Assembly: GCF_900538275.1 (NCBI RefSeq)
Contig: NZ_LR130778.1
Coordinates: 496,001-560,000 of the forward strand
Reading direction: 5' to 3'
Source of the DNA: Petrocella atlantisensis
GTDB lineage: Bacteria; Bacillota; Clostridia; Lachnospirales; Vallitaleaceae
DNA: 64,000 bases
Below are positions 19,702 to 28,018 of the stretch, piece by piece; the first letter of the stretch is position 1; every line of letters begins with the position of its first letter. Made by a program: the position numbers and the translations under genes. The notes under the pieces were generated by a model that worked only from the letters and a program-made list of their open reading frames with translations, made no database searches and was not told where the DNA came from.

Positions 19702-20132
19702 TGATTCAAGTTGTTGCCGCTTATTTTGTTACTATTTTTTTTGCTATCATGTTTAATACATCAAAAAACCAACTGCTTATATCCGGACTCGTCGGCGCAG
19801 TTGGTTGGTGGGGCTATTTAATCGTCATTCATTCAAATTATTCTAGTGTTACTGCTAGTTTTATCGGTGCCTTTTTGGTCAGTCTACTTGCCAATCTTTT
19901 TTCAAAAATACGCAAATCACCCGTTACCATATTCCAAATACCCGGCATTATACCTTTAGTACCTGGTATGGGCATGTACAAGACACTCTATGCGGTCATT
20001 GAAGAAGATTACAACTTAGTGGCCAAACACCTTTTTGAAACGTTACAAATTGCCGGTAGTATCGCTGTTGCCATGATGATAATATTTTCTTTGAGTACAA
20101 TTTTTGATCAGCATATAGCAAAGAAAACTTAA
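19698..20132 (+). CDS. Threonine/serine exporter, C-terminal (DUF3815) subunit
   Basis: 144 aa, four or five hydrophobic helices, with IPGIIPLVPGMGMYKTLYAVIEEDY, the ThrE_2/DUF3815 signature that mirrors IMPLVPGVAITNAVRDTIHGD in its partner. It is translationally coupled by a 4-bp overlap. It ends convergently with the RseC-like gene, sharing 4 bp, and I see no terminator between them. Confidence 0.87.
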   Translation: MMIQVVAAYFVTIFFAIMFNTSKNQLLISGLVGAVGWWGYLIVIHSNYSSVTASFIGAFLVSLLANLFSKIRKSPVTIFQIPGIIPLVPGMGMYKTLYAVIEEDYNLVAKHLFETLQIAGSIAVAMMIIFSLSTIFDQHIAKKT

Positions 20133-20557
20133 TCCGTATGCTTTTTGACAATATCACTGGCTATCGGTCTGAATTTTCTTGTATGAAACTTGACTTCATT
20201 CTTTCTAATAATCAGAAATGTTATTGCTAAAAACGCAAATCCAAAAAGAAGACTCATGATTTCCACATTAACACTTAACTGATTGCCTATGACATAGCCT
20301 GCTCCTAGACCAATAAGTAGACCAAAAAGCGGTATAATATACATAATAATGACCGCTAGAAGAAAATTGCTTTCTTCTAAACTAATATCCACTAAGTCAC
20401 CTACATCAGCTTGGCAAAGGTTCTCTGCTTCAAGAATCATTTCTTCAGTTTCAACGCCTGCCATACATGCATTACAATGATCACAGGCATCATGCCGTTG
20501 TAACTTAACACTTACTAGATTTCCCACAACTTCTGTTACTTGTCCGATTTCTGCCAT
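20129..20557 (-). CDS. RseC/MucC-family (SoxR-reducing system) membrane protein
   Basis: 142 aa. The N-terminal soluble segment has the cysteine group HDACDHCNACMAG (about 22-34), then two transmembrane helices (about 68-90 and 94-116) and a basic tail. This is the RseC pattern; the family reduces iron-sulfur regulators or helps Rnf-type complexes. No rnf or sox gene is adjacent. It is transcribed alone against the exporter genes. Confidence 0.85.
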   Translation of the reverse strand: MAEIGQVTEVVGNLVSVKLQRHDACDHCNACMAGVETEEMILEAENLCQADVGDLVDISLEESNFLLAVIIMYIIPLFGLLIGLGAGYVIGNQLSVNVEIMSLLFGFAFLAITFLIIRKNEVKFHTRKFRPIASDIVKKHTD

Positions 20558-20688
20558 ACTATCACCTACCGTTTCTGAAGACGTATGAATTGTTGTGTTA
20601 CTTTATCTTATATTCATATTTTATCATGTTATGGCCGATACGTCCATCTTGGTTAAGTGTCAAACTGTATAATTGATTCTAATTACAT

Positions 20689-21573
20689 CTAATAACCCCC
20701 GATAAATCTCTCTTCTTCTAACCATGCCTTCAATGATAAAAAGTCTTTCGCATAGCCGTCTGCGCCTAAATCTTTCCATCTATCTTGTTCATACAAAAAG
20801 GCCTGCCCACCTACTATGATCTTTAAGGATTTTAGGCCTGGGTCTCTTTTTATAACCTCTATCAGATTCTTCATGCCGTCTAAATGATAGGACATGGTTG
20901 CTGATAAAGCCAATATATCTACCTTTTTGTTTTTTAACATCTTAATCACACTATCCGTTGGTACGCTGGTACCAATATAATACGATGTGATCCCTAATAA
21001 TGAAAAATATTCTGAAATCATCCGCATCCCGATTGTATGTGGTTCCGAATTAAAAGACATACATAAAGAGCGATGCTTGCCTTTGGGTACTTCTCCAGTT
21101 ATGGTGGACATCATTGAAAGTATTTTATGAACCACCTGTGTTGCAAAGTGTTCAACCGCCACATTCACTTGACCTCTTTCCCACATTTGTCCAATCTCAA
21201 CTAAGACTTTTAATAGAATATCTTCATATATAATGGATATATTTTCCTTTGATGGGTTTAGCTGCCATATTCTGTATAGTGCTTCTTGCTCATTACCTTC
21301 AATCAAGCATTTTTTTAATTCTTCATTAAATATGCTCAAATCAAGAGCCTCTGATTCTAGCGCTGTATTAACAACCTGATGACCCATCAATTGATCAATC
21401 GAAACATTGAGTACTTCTCCAATACGCTTTAGAAGTTCTCCCGTTGGAAATCTTACACCTTTTTCATAATTGGCTATTGTGGTTTGTCCTATACCTAACT
21501 TGTCACCTAAGTCTTTTTGGTTCATATTCAGTTGTGTTCTAATTCTTTTTAGATTATCACCAAATGATGTCAT
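20689..21573 (-). CDS. XRE-type HTH regulator with C-terminal B12-binding domain
   Basis: About 294 aa from ATG 21573, 8 bp after GAGG; ATG 21576 is equally possible. Residues 3-62 are a Cro/C1 helix-turn-helix (NLKRIRTQLNMNQKDLGDKLGIGQTTIANYEKG). Residues 85-160 are a helical cap like the B12-binding-2 domain (VEIGQMWERGQVNVAVEHFATQVV). Residues 165-290 are a Rossmann cobalamin domain with SEPHTIGMRMISEYF, keeping the His of DxHxxG, and a closing VGGQAF. The parallel is CarH/LitR, but with an XRE rather than MerR reader. It is divergent from the pilus operon. Confidence 0.88.
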   Translation of the reverse strand: MTSFGDNLKRIRTQLNMNQKDLGDKLGIGQTTIANYEKGVRFPTGELLKRIGEVLNVSIDQLMGHQVVNTALESEALDLSIFNEELKKCLIEGNEQEALYRIWQLNPSKENISIIYEDILLKVLVEIGQMWERGQVNVAVEHFATQVVHKILSMMSTITGEVPKGKHRSLCMSFNSEPHTIGMRMISEYFSLLGITSYYIGTSVPTDSVIKMLKNKKVDILALSATMSYHLDGMKNLIEVIKRDPGLKSLKIIVGGQAFLYEQDRWKDLGADGYAKDFLSLKAWLEEERFIGGY

Positions 21574-21761
21574 CATTATCACCTCTTAAGTAATTATATC
21601 ACGGTATGTAATAAATGTCATGATAATTATTCGTAATACACTGTAACAACTGGACGGATTACTATAACAAAGGGTATAATAATGTCTAAGGTGTCAAAAT
21701 GATAGAGTTGAACTTTGACATATAATATAAAATACTGACATTTTTACAAGGGGAGACAAAC

Positions 21762-22841
21762 ATGGATAATTATACCGAGTTTATGGATCATTTGCTCGTG
21801 GAGACTATGAAGCATAATGCTACAGATTTGCATCTTTGTGCCGGTAGTAAGCCACTCATACGTGTTAACTCTAGGTTAAAGGCAATTGAAAACACCGATA
21901 TCCTAAAGCCTGAAACAATGCGTCAAATTGTAAATCTCTATCTAAATGAAAAACAGATTGAGCTTTTAAATGAGAAAAAAAACCTGGATATGTCATATTC
22001 AAAGAGAGATCTCGGCAGATTTCGCTGTAATTTTTATTTACAAAGAGGTACCTTTGCACTGGCAATACGTTCTCTCCCCCTTGTGATTCCCGACTTGGAA
22101 GCCCTTGGATTACCTAGTATCGCTTCTGATTTTCTAGAGAAAAATAAAGGGCTAGTTCTAATAACCGGTTCTACAGGTAGCGGTAAATCCACCACTTTGG
22201 CCAGCATGATTAAGATGATCAATGAACGCTATCATTATCACATCACCACCATTGAAGACCCCGTAGAATATTTGCACAAACATGAAAAAAGTATGGTCAC
22301 ACAAAAAGAAATCGGTAGTGATGCCCTTTCCTTTTCAGGAGCTCTAAAATCAGCATTAAGAGAAGATCCGGATGTTATAATGCTCGGAGAAATGCGTGAT
22401 ATGGACACCATCTCTATTGCTTTGACTGCTGCTGAAACGGGACACTTGGTATTATCTACTTTGCACACCAATGGTGCTGTAAAGGCTGTCGATCGAATAC
22501 TTGATGCTTTTCCCACTGAACAACAAAATCAAGTAAAAAGTCAGTTGGCAACTGTTCTTGAAGGTGTTATCTCCCAGCAACTGGTGCCCAGGAAAGATCA
22601 CAATGGTCTTGTTCTCGCTAGTGAAATCATGGCCGTTACACCTGCCGTACGTAACCTCATTCGTGAGGGTAAACAATATCAGATTAACAACCTCATTCAA
22701 AATGGTATGAGTCAGGGCATGCGTTCCCTAGAGCGTAATCTTGTACAGCTTTGTCAAGATAACATCATTGATTATCAGGAAGCTCGGCTAAGAGCTCAAG
22801 ATATTCAGTTGTTTGACGCTTATTTTGATGTTCTAACCTAG
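21762..22841 (+). CDS. pilT: Type IV pilus PilT-like ATPase
   Basis: 359 aa. The PilT-type N-terminus (LLVETMKHNATDLHLCAGSKP) is followed by Walker A TGSTGSGKST (about 133-142), the Asp box IEDPVEYLH, Walker B LREDPDVIMLGEMRD and the His box LSTLHTNGAVKAVDRI. PilT powers pilus retraction. It is first in a six-gene operon and no PilB-type extension ATPase follows, so either pilB lies elsewhere or this ATPase does both jobs. GGGGAG precedes the ATG. Confidence 0.93.
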   Translation: MDNYTEFMDHLLVETMKHNATDLHLCAGSKPLIRVNSRLKAIENTDILKPETMRQIVNLYLNEKQIELLNEKKNLDMSYSKRDLGRFRCNFYLQRGTFALAIRSLPLVIPDLEALGLPSIASDFLEKNKGLVLITGSTGSGKSTTLASMIKMINERYHYHITTIEDPVEYLHKHEKSMVTQKEIGSDALSFSGALKSALREDPDVIMLGEMRDMDTISIALTAAETGHLVLSTLHTNGAVKAVDRILDAFPTEQQNQVKSQLATVLEGVISQQLVPRKDHNGLVLASEIMAVTPAVRNLIREGKQYQINNLIQNGMSQGMRSLERNLVQLCQDNIIDYQEARLRAQDIQLFDAYFDVLT

Positions 22842-22885
22842 ATGACAATATTCTACAATCCAACAAAAGCGAAGGAGAAATTCAC

Positions 22886-23938
22886 GTGGCCAAAATAAAG
22901 CATAAATTGCCAAAAGAAGAGATTATTATTTTTACACGTCAGCTGGCTCTGGTCATCGACTCAGATGTTTCCTTGTATGAAGGCCTTGAGATGATCAAAA
23001 ATAAATCTGACCATCCGAATCTAATTATAATTCTAGAAGATATGTTGTCGGGTATTAAGACCGGGCGTTCTCTTGGTGATGTCATACAGGATCACGAAGC
23101 CTCTTTTTCATCTTTCATCACCAATATGGTGGATGTCGGAGAAAAAAGTGGCGATTTAACGAGCACCTTAAACCAAGTTGCAGATGCTTACGAAAAGGAA
23201 CTCGAAGCTTCAGCTCGAGTGAAGTCTGCTGTTACCTATCCTATTATTCTCTCCGTCTTAATGTTTGGTGTTATTTTACTTCTCGTCCTTCAAGTTCTCC
23301 CTATGTTTAATGAGATCTTAACTTCCCTTGGCGGTGAGATGCCTACACTAACAAAAGGTATCATGTCTATAAGTTTTTTTATTGGTGATTATATTCTGAT
23401 ATTCTTCGGCATAATGCTAAGCGCTTTAGTTTTCTTCTACTACTATAAAAATACCCCTGCCGGCCGCAACTTTTTCGATCGACTTAAGTTTAAGCTTCCG
23501 GTTATTAAAGATATCTATGCTTCTTTGACCGCCGTTCGGTTTGCAAGAAACCTTGCAGTACTTATTAGAAGCGGTATTAGTATTAGCATCGGTATAAAAA
23601 TGATTAAGCCTATTATGAATAACTTATATGTGGAATCTAAGATGGATACTGCCATATCAGATTTAAACAGCGGAAAACCTTTTGACAAAGTTATCGAAGA
23701 TTTAAAGCTTTTCCCATGGGTACTCATCAAACTCTTTTCTGTAGCTCAAAGCACAGGACATATGGATACCATGCTTGATAAAGCAGCCCTTGTAATGGAA
23801 AAAGAAACAGATGCAAGATTAGATCGACTTACGACGGTCATCGAACCAATTTTGATTATCATACTCTCTCTCATTGTTGGGATTATGCTTATATCCGTAA
23901 TACTACCTATTGTTAGTATCATGGACTCTATCGGATAG
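22886..23938 (+). CDS. pilC: Type IV pilus inner-membrane platform protein (PilC/GspF)
   Basis: 350 aa with two GspF domains (about 10-125 and 215-335) and three transmembrane segments, the last ending LIIILSLIVGIMLISVILPIVSIMDSIG. The start is GTG 22886, 8 bp after AAGGAG. The protein forms the rotor-like base on which the ATPases act. It lies between pilT and the pilin-like genes. Confidence 0.93.
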   Translation: MAKIKHKLPKEEIIIFTRQLALVIDSDVSLYEGLEMIKNKSDHPNLIIILEDMLSGIKTGRSLGDVIQDHEASFSSFITNMVDVGEKSGDLTSTLNQVADAYEKELEASARVKSAVTYPIILSVLMFGVILLLVLQVLPMFNEILTSLGGEMPTLTKGIMSISFFIGDYILIFFGIMLSALVFFYYYKNTPAGRNFFDRLKFKLPVIKDIYASLTAVRFARNLAVLIRSGISISIGIKMIKPIMNNLYVESKMDTAISDLNSGKPFDKVIEDLKLFPWVLIKLFSVAQSTGHMDTMLDKAALVMEKETDARLDRLTTVIEPILIIILSLIVGIMLISVILPIVSIMDSIG

Positions 23939-23950
23939 GATGGTGATGAT

Positions 23951-24283
23951 GTGAAACGAGATTTTACGCTTAACATATGGGCTCAAATTATAACTTTACC
24001 TTTTATATTTATTATGATTTTTCTCCTAGCCGGTCGTCTTTCATCATACGATGCTACCTATGCAAATTTGAACAAAACCGCACTTGAAGAGACAGTCATG
24101 AAATATGTTATCCAATGTTACGCTTCAGAAGGTAGCTACCCTCCTCATCTTGAGTATTTATCAGAACATTACGGTCTGATTCTGGATAATGAACATTATA
24201 TATATGACTATGAGATTTTTGCTTCCAACATCATGCCTAACATTACCATTCTTGATAAGCTTACACCTGATATCGACCAGTAA
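23951..24283 (+). CDS. Small pilus-operon protein with N-terminal membrane helix
   Basis: 110 aa from GTG 23951, preceded by GGATGGTGATGAT. One transmembrane helix (about 10-29) is followed by a pseudopilin-like soluble part (LEETVMKYVIQCYASEGSYPPHLEYLSEHYGL). The YPPHLEYL stretch is typical of small clostridial pilus-cluster proteins. There is no GFTLIE prepilin site. It is probably a minor pseudopilin or assembly factor. Confidence 0.75.
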   Translation: MKRDFTLNIWAQIITLPFIFIMIFLLAGRLSSYDATYANLNKTALEETVMKYVIQCYASEGSYPPHLEYLSEHYGLILDNEHYIYDYEIFASNIMPNITILDKLTPDIDQ

Positions 24284-24293
24284 AGGAGACCCT

Positions 24294-24785
24294 ATGTCAA
24301 AAAGAAAGATTAATATCTCCGTTGAATCCATTATGGTCATCCTACTAATGATTGTTTTTGCCGTATCCATATCCGTACTTATATATCAAGGTAGTCAAAC
24401 CTATAAAACCATTTTAAGCGATAAAGAAACCGCTGAAAACAATCGGATTGCCTTCTCTTATATTAATATGAAAATTAAGCAAAATGATACTGAAGGTGCT
24501 ATTTATATAGATCATTTTCCGACAATACTTGATGATGTCTTGGTTATCTCACATCATGGCCAAGAAAAAGGGTTAATGACCTATATCTTCTTCCATGAAG
24601 GCGCACTATGGGAATGCTATACCGATGGTGACTTAGATCTAACGATAAGTTCCAAAATCATTGATATCGATGGCCAACTTATTTTCTCAAAAGATGACAA
24701 CAAAGGACAGATTATTGCATCACTTTTCAAACAACCGAATGACCAAAATCCAACCCGGATGTTTGCTACCTTAAGAACACATTAA
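24294..24785 (+). CDS. Pilus-operon membrane protein (DUF4860-like)
   Basis: 163 aa from ATG 24294, placed by AAAGGAGACCCT; the frame extends back to 24189 but would overlap the previous gene. A basic N-terminus, one helix (about 13-35) and a beta-rich domain with TEGAIYIDHF, FFHEGALWECYTDGDLDL and IDGQLIFS suggest a pseudopilin with no cleaved leader. I recall DUF4860 for this kind of gene in pilus clusters but cannot verify it. Confidence 0.72.
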   Translation: MSKRKINISVESIMVILLMIVFAVSISVLIYQGSQTYKTILSDKETAENNRIAFSYINMKIKQNDTEGAIYIDHFPTILDDVLVISHHGQEKGLMTYIFFHEGALWECYTDGDLDLTISSKIIDIDGQLIFSKDDNKGQIIASLFKQPNDQNPTRMFATLRTH

Positions 24786-24804
24786 ATAAAGGAGTTGAAC
24801 ACAA

Positions 24805-25248
24805 ATGAAAAAGTTTGTTGGTAGAGAACAAGGCTTTACTTTAATCGAAATCATCATCTCCATAGCTCTATTAAGCGTTGTAAGTGTGATTGTCTTAAGG
24901 CTTTTTGTTCTATCTTATACCATCAATGAAGATGCAAAGATTTCCGATGGGGCAAATACTCTGATAGTCAATCAACTGGAAACCATGAAAACATATAACC
25001 ATCTTGATACATTCTTAAATGCATACAACTGGCTTGATGTGACACCAAATAAGATTCAAGGTCAATTGTTTTACGACGATACATTTAGTCCTATTGACAA
25101 GGAAAGTCGTTTTACACTTCATTGGTCCATGGTGAAGAACGCTTCTATTTCCGGTCTCTACCATATTTCTACTCATATAATTGATACAACAACCAATGAA
25201 ACCTTAACTGCTTATACGACACAACACTATTTCAAACACAAGGAGTAG
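24805..25248 (+). CDS. Type IV prepilin (PulG-like)
   Basis: 147 aa. A short basic leader, MKKFVGREQG, is followed by the prepilin peptidase site and helix FTLIEIIISIALLSVVSVIVLRLF, with the conserved Glu at +5. The rest is a small pilin-type domain. AAAGGAG precedes the ATG. It is either a minor pilin or the main subunit. No prepilin peptidase gene is in the window. Confidence 0.9.
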   Translation: MKKFVGREQGFTLIEIIISIALLSVVSVIVLRLFVLSYTINEDAKISDGANTLIVNQLETMKTYNHLDTFLNAYNWLDVTPNKIQGQLFYDDTFSPIDKESRFTLHWSMVKNASISGLYHISTHIIDTTTNETLTAYTTQHYFKHKE

Positions 25249-25252
25249 GCTT

Positions 25253-25969
25253 ATGATTGTTCATCCTTATTACAAACATCAAGAAGGTTCCAGTTCCATA
25301 CTGGTTATCATACTCATGGTCGTTATGATGGTTTTTGGATTGGCCGTGCTTACAACCTCACTCTCCAATCAACGTTTGGCAGAAAAAAAACAGGATTGGC
25401 TTCATGACTATTATAATCTAGAAGGTTTGGTTGAAGAGAAGATCGGAGAAATCGATCATATCTTACTGAGTGTGCAAGATGAAGCCATGAATTATATGAT
25501 GGGTGATCCTTATTCTTTGGATTATAATCGTGATGCTCATTTTGAAGCATTAACGAAGCAACAAATTTTCTCCTATATTTATATGGAACTACTAAAAGAA
25601 CGTCTAAGTCATTCCATAAAAGGGGACAAATCTTTGGCTTTGTATATGACCGATTATGATATTAATGCTATTTATAACGGATATGCCTTGATGCCAAGCT
25701 ACATTGAATTCGATTCATACCATTTAGAGGGCGACTATCCAAAACATATAACCGTAAGACTAGCATTACTACCGCCAAACCCTGATAATCTAAAAGAAAA
25801 CTTCCAACTTATCGACCGTTATGATATTACCAGCTATTATCAATGGCAGGATGCTTTTCAATATGATGACGTCTTTGAGTTTGAGGATGTTTTTGATGAA
25901 CCTGACTCTGAATTACTTGAGGCGGTTCCCTCAAACCCTTTTGAAGATCCGAACCAACCACTTCCATGA
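25253..25969 (+). CDS. PilX-like minor pilin with hydrophobic N-terminus
   Basis: 238 aa. The N-terminus (HQEGSSSILVIILMVVMMVFGLAVLTTS) has the GSS-hydrophobic pattern of PilX-type proteins. An acidic C-terminus follows, with a repeated DVFEFEDVFDEPDSELLE region (about 207-225) ending in prolines. The start is ATG 25253, read from AAGGAG within the previous stop. It is the last gene of the pilus operon. Confidence 0.78.
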   Translation: MIVHPYYKHQEGSSSILVIILMVVMMVFGLAVLTTSLSNQRLAEKKQDWLHDYYNLEGLVEEKIGEIDHILLSVQDEAMNYMMGDPYSLDYNRDAHFEALTKQQIFSYIYMELLKERLSHSIKGDKSLALYMTDYDINAIYNGYALMPSYIEFDSYHLEGDYPKHITVRLALLPPNPDNLKENFQLIDRYDITSYYQWQDAFQYDDVFEFEDVFDEPDSELLEAVPSNPFEDPNQPLP

Positions 25970-25998
25970 TTGACATTTAATATTAATTGATATATGAT
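25970..25998 (+). promoter_or_regulatory. Sigma-A promoter of the ABC-F gene
   Basis: TTGACA (25970-25975), a 17-bp spacer and TATGAT (25993-25998). It begins right at the stop of the last pilus gene. The predicted start is near 26005, giving a leader of about 88 nt that includes the hairpin at 26018. Confidence 0.75.
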
Positions 25999-26017
25999 AT
26001 ATGAGGTTTGATACATA

Positions 26018-26046
26018 ACGTATGGCACTGTGTGTCGTACGTTTTT
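26018..26046 (+). terminator. Terminator hairpin in the ABC-F leader (possible attenuator)
   Basis: ACGTATGGCAC (26018-26028) pairs over 11 bp, including G-U pairs, with GTGTCGTACGT (26032-26042) around a 3-nt loop, followed by TTTTT. It could end the pilus operon. But the promoter at 25970 puts it inside the ABC-F leader, where it would act as an attenuator. Confidence 0.75.
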
Positions 26047-26092
26047 GTGAGTTTGTAAGTAAATAACAGGCAATGAAATTGGAGGATTTACA

Positions 26093-27709
26093 ATGATTAC
26101 AACGGATAACGTGAGTTTAAGCTTTAGCGACAAGCAACTTTTCAAAAATATAAACCTTAAATTCACCCATGGCAATTGTTATGGTGTCATAGGTGCAAAT
26201 GGATCTGGTAAATCCACCTTCTTAAAAATACTTTCCGGTGATATTGAAGCAACAACCGGTGATATTGCTATTACCAAAGGCGAGCGGATTGCTGTTTTAA
26301 AGCAAGACCACTACGCCCACGACGAGGATACTGTGCTAGATACTGTTATCATGGGTCATGAAAGACTGTATAGCATCATCCATGAGAAAGATGCCCTTTA
26401 TGCAAAAGAGGATTTCACCGAAGAGGACGGTATCAAGTCTGCTGAATTAGAAGGTGAATTTGCTGAACTCGGCGGCTGGGAAGCAGAATATGACGCTGAA
26501 AAGCTATTAATCGGTCTTGATATTCCTAAGGATCTTCATGGTAAATTCATGAAAGATCTAACGGGCGCTCAAAAAGTTAAGGTTCTTTTGGCTCAAGCTC
26601 TTTTTGGTAACCCACACATTCTGCTCCTTGATGAGCCTACCAACCACTTGGATTTTAAATCCATCATGTGGCTGGAAGAATTCTTGATTAACTACGATAA
26701 TACGGTTATTGTTGTATCTCATGATCGACATTTCCTTAATAATGTATGTACGCATATTGTAGATATTGACTTTGGTAAAGCGAAGATGTATGTGGGTAAC
26801 TATGATTTCTGGAAAGAATCCAGCGAGCTGATGCTTCGACTGATTAATGACCAAAATAAAAAGGCTGAAGACAAGATTGCCGAACTCAAGTCTTTTATTG
26901 CTCGTTTTAGTTCAAATGCTTCTAAAGCCAAGCAAGCGACTTCTCGTAAGAAAATGTTAGATAAGATTAATATAGAGGATATTCAACCTTCCTCCAGAAG
27001 GTATCCTTTTGTCGGGTTTATACCTGACCGTGAAGTTGGCAAGGACATTCTTCGTGTTGAAGGCATTAGTAAGACCGTTGACGGTGTCAAAGTCTTGAAT
27101 AATGTCACTTTTATTATCAATAAAGATGATAAAATTGTTTTCTTGAGTGATAACGAGATTGCACGCACCACTTTGTTCCAGATTCTTATGGGAGAGATTG
27201 AGCCTGATGAAGGTACTTTCACTTGGGGTGTTACGACGACAACTGCTTATTTACCAAAAGACAATGGTAAATTCTTTAATGGTGTTGAACTGAATTTGGT
27301 TGAATGGTTACGCCAATACTCCAAAGACGATGACGAATCTTATATTCGTGGTTTCTTAGGAAAAATGTTGTTTTCCGGTGAAGAGGCTCTAAAAAAAGCC
27401 CACGTTCTATCCGGTGGTGAGAAAGTACGCTGTATGCTTTCTCGTATGATGCTCTCTGGGGCTAATGTTATTGTTCTTGATGAACCGACCAACCACTTGG
27501 ACCTAGAATCTATTACGGCTGTTAATGATGGATTAATTGCTTACAGGGGTAATGTACTCTTCTCCTCTCATGACCACAAGTTTATTGAAACTGTGGCTAA
27601 TCGTATAATTGAACTGACGCCAAATGGTATTGTGGATCGTATGATGGAATTTGATGAGTGGTTGGCTAATGATGAGTTGCAGGAGACGATCAAAGGTATG
27701 TATGAGTAG
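26093..27709 (+). CDS. ABC-F family ATPase (YbiT/YkpA-like), second P-loop degenerate
   Basis: 538 aa soluble tandem-ABC protein without transmembrane segments, so a ribosome-associated ABC-F translation factor rather than a transporter. Domain 1 has GANGSGKST (about 37-45), LTGAQKVKVLLAQ and LLLDEPTNHLD. The linker (about 235-320) is the P-site tRNA-interaction motif region. Domain 2 keeps LSGGEKVRCMLSR and VIVLDEPTNHLD, but its Walker A reads SDNEIARTT, without GxxGxGK. AATTGGAGGATTTACA precedes the ATG. Whether it gives antibiotic resistance or is housekeeping cannot be told from sequence. Confidence 0.92.
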   Translation: MITTDNVSLSFSDKQLFKNINLKFTHGNCYGVIGANGSGKSTFLKILSGDIEATTGDIAITKGERIAVLKQDHYAHDEDTVLDTVIMGHERLYSIIHEKDALYAKEDFTEEDGIKSAELEGEFAELGGWEAEYDAEKLLIGLDIPKDLHGKFMKDLTGAQKVKVLLAQALFGNPHILLLDEPTNHLDFKSIMWLEEFLINYDNTVIVVSHDRHFLNNVCTHIVDIDFGKAKMYVGNYDFWKESSELMLRLINDQNKKAEDKIAELKSFIARFSSNASKAKQATSRKKMLDKINIEDIQPSSRRYPFVGFIPDREVGKDILRVEGISKTVDGVKVLNNVTFIINKDDKIVFLSDNEIARTTLFQILMGEIEPDEGTFTWGVTTTTAYLPKDNGKFFNGVELNLVEWLRQYSKDDDESYIRGFLGKMLFSGEEALKKAHVLSGGEKVRCMLSRMMLSGANVIVLDEPTNHLDLESITAVNDGLIAYRGNVLFSSHDHKFIETVANRIIELTPNGIVDRMMEFDEWLANDELQETIKGMYE

Positions 27710-27736
27710 GGTTGCTTTTAAGAATTTCTTATAAAT

Positions 27737-27879
27737 AGGTCCTATGAAAACCCCTCCACTGTATGTATGATTACGGTCTCCAATTGGTGCATCCATGCAC
27801 CAAAAGTCGACGGTCTGCATCCATGCAGACTTGCTTAAATCATACACACAGTTCCAGGAACTTCATAGTCGATGTTGGT
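27737..27879 (+). repeat. Structured repeat family, copy A (143 bp)
   Basis: From AGGTCCTATGAAAACCC to TCGATGTTGGT. Nested pairing: outer CTATGAA/TTCATAG (27742-27748, 27862-27868), middle stem 27759-27772 with 27838-27851, then two hairpins, TTGGTGC/GCACCAA (27784-27803) and GTCTGC/GCAGAC (27813-27830), each with loop ATCCAT. It lies 27 bp after the ABC-F stop and before its terminator, so it is probably transcribed as 3' UTR. The other copies are at 50575, 50874 and 59064. Confidence 0.9.
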
Positions 27880-27892
27880 AGTACTATTAGTT

Positions 27893-27954
27893 ATGAACTA
27901 TGAAACTTGTAGCGCTTTTGAAAATCTTTTAGGATTTTTATAGTCGATGTTGGT
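27893..27954 (+). repeat. Mini-derivative of the structured repeat (no inner hairpins)
   Basis: CTATGAAA (27898-27905) pairs with TTTTATAG (27936-27943), followed by the same tail TCGATGTTGGT (27944-27954) as the full copies. The two inner hairpins are replaced by a short AAAATC/GATTTT stem. It lies 18 bp after copy A. Confidence 0.7.
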
Positions 27955-27974
27955 CATGCTTAAAACCTATAATT

Positions 27975-28018
27975 AAAAGCAGTAAGTGTTTAGGAAAACA
28001 AACACTTACTGCTTTTTT
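27975..28018. terminator. Bidirectional terminator between ABC-F gene and the 28-35 kb operon
   Basis: A perfect 17-bp stem (arm AAAAGCAGTAAGTGTTT, 27975-27991, with 28000-28016) followed by T6 on plus; the minus strand gives a T4 run. It shares the arm AAAGCAGTAxGTGTT with the terminator at 50775. Confidence 0.9.

Noticed and set aside
27737-27879. Repeat considered as an integron attC site or a self-cleaving ribozyme
   Set aside because: The ends do not match the GTTRRRY/RYYYAAC boxes and no integrase is present; no hammerhead, twister or pistol core could be laid on the conserved positions by eye.
27869-27879. Repeat tail TCGATGTTGG resembles a 23S rRNA peptidyl-transferase segment (TCGATGTCGG)
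   Set aside because: Ten bases with one difference is within chance, and the surrounding structure does not match rRNA.
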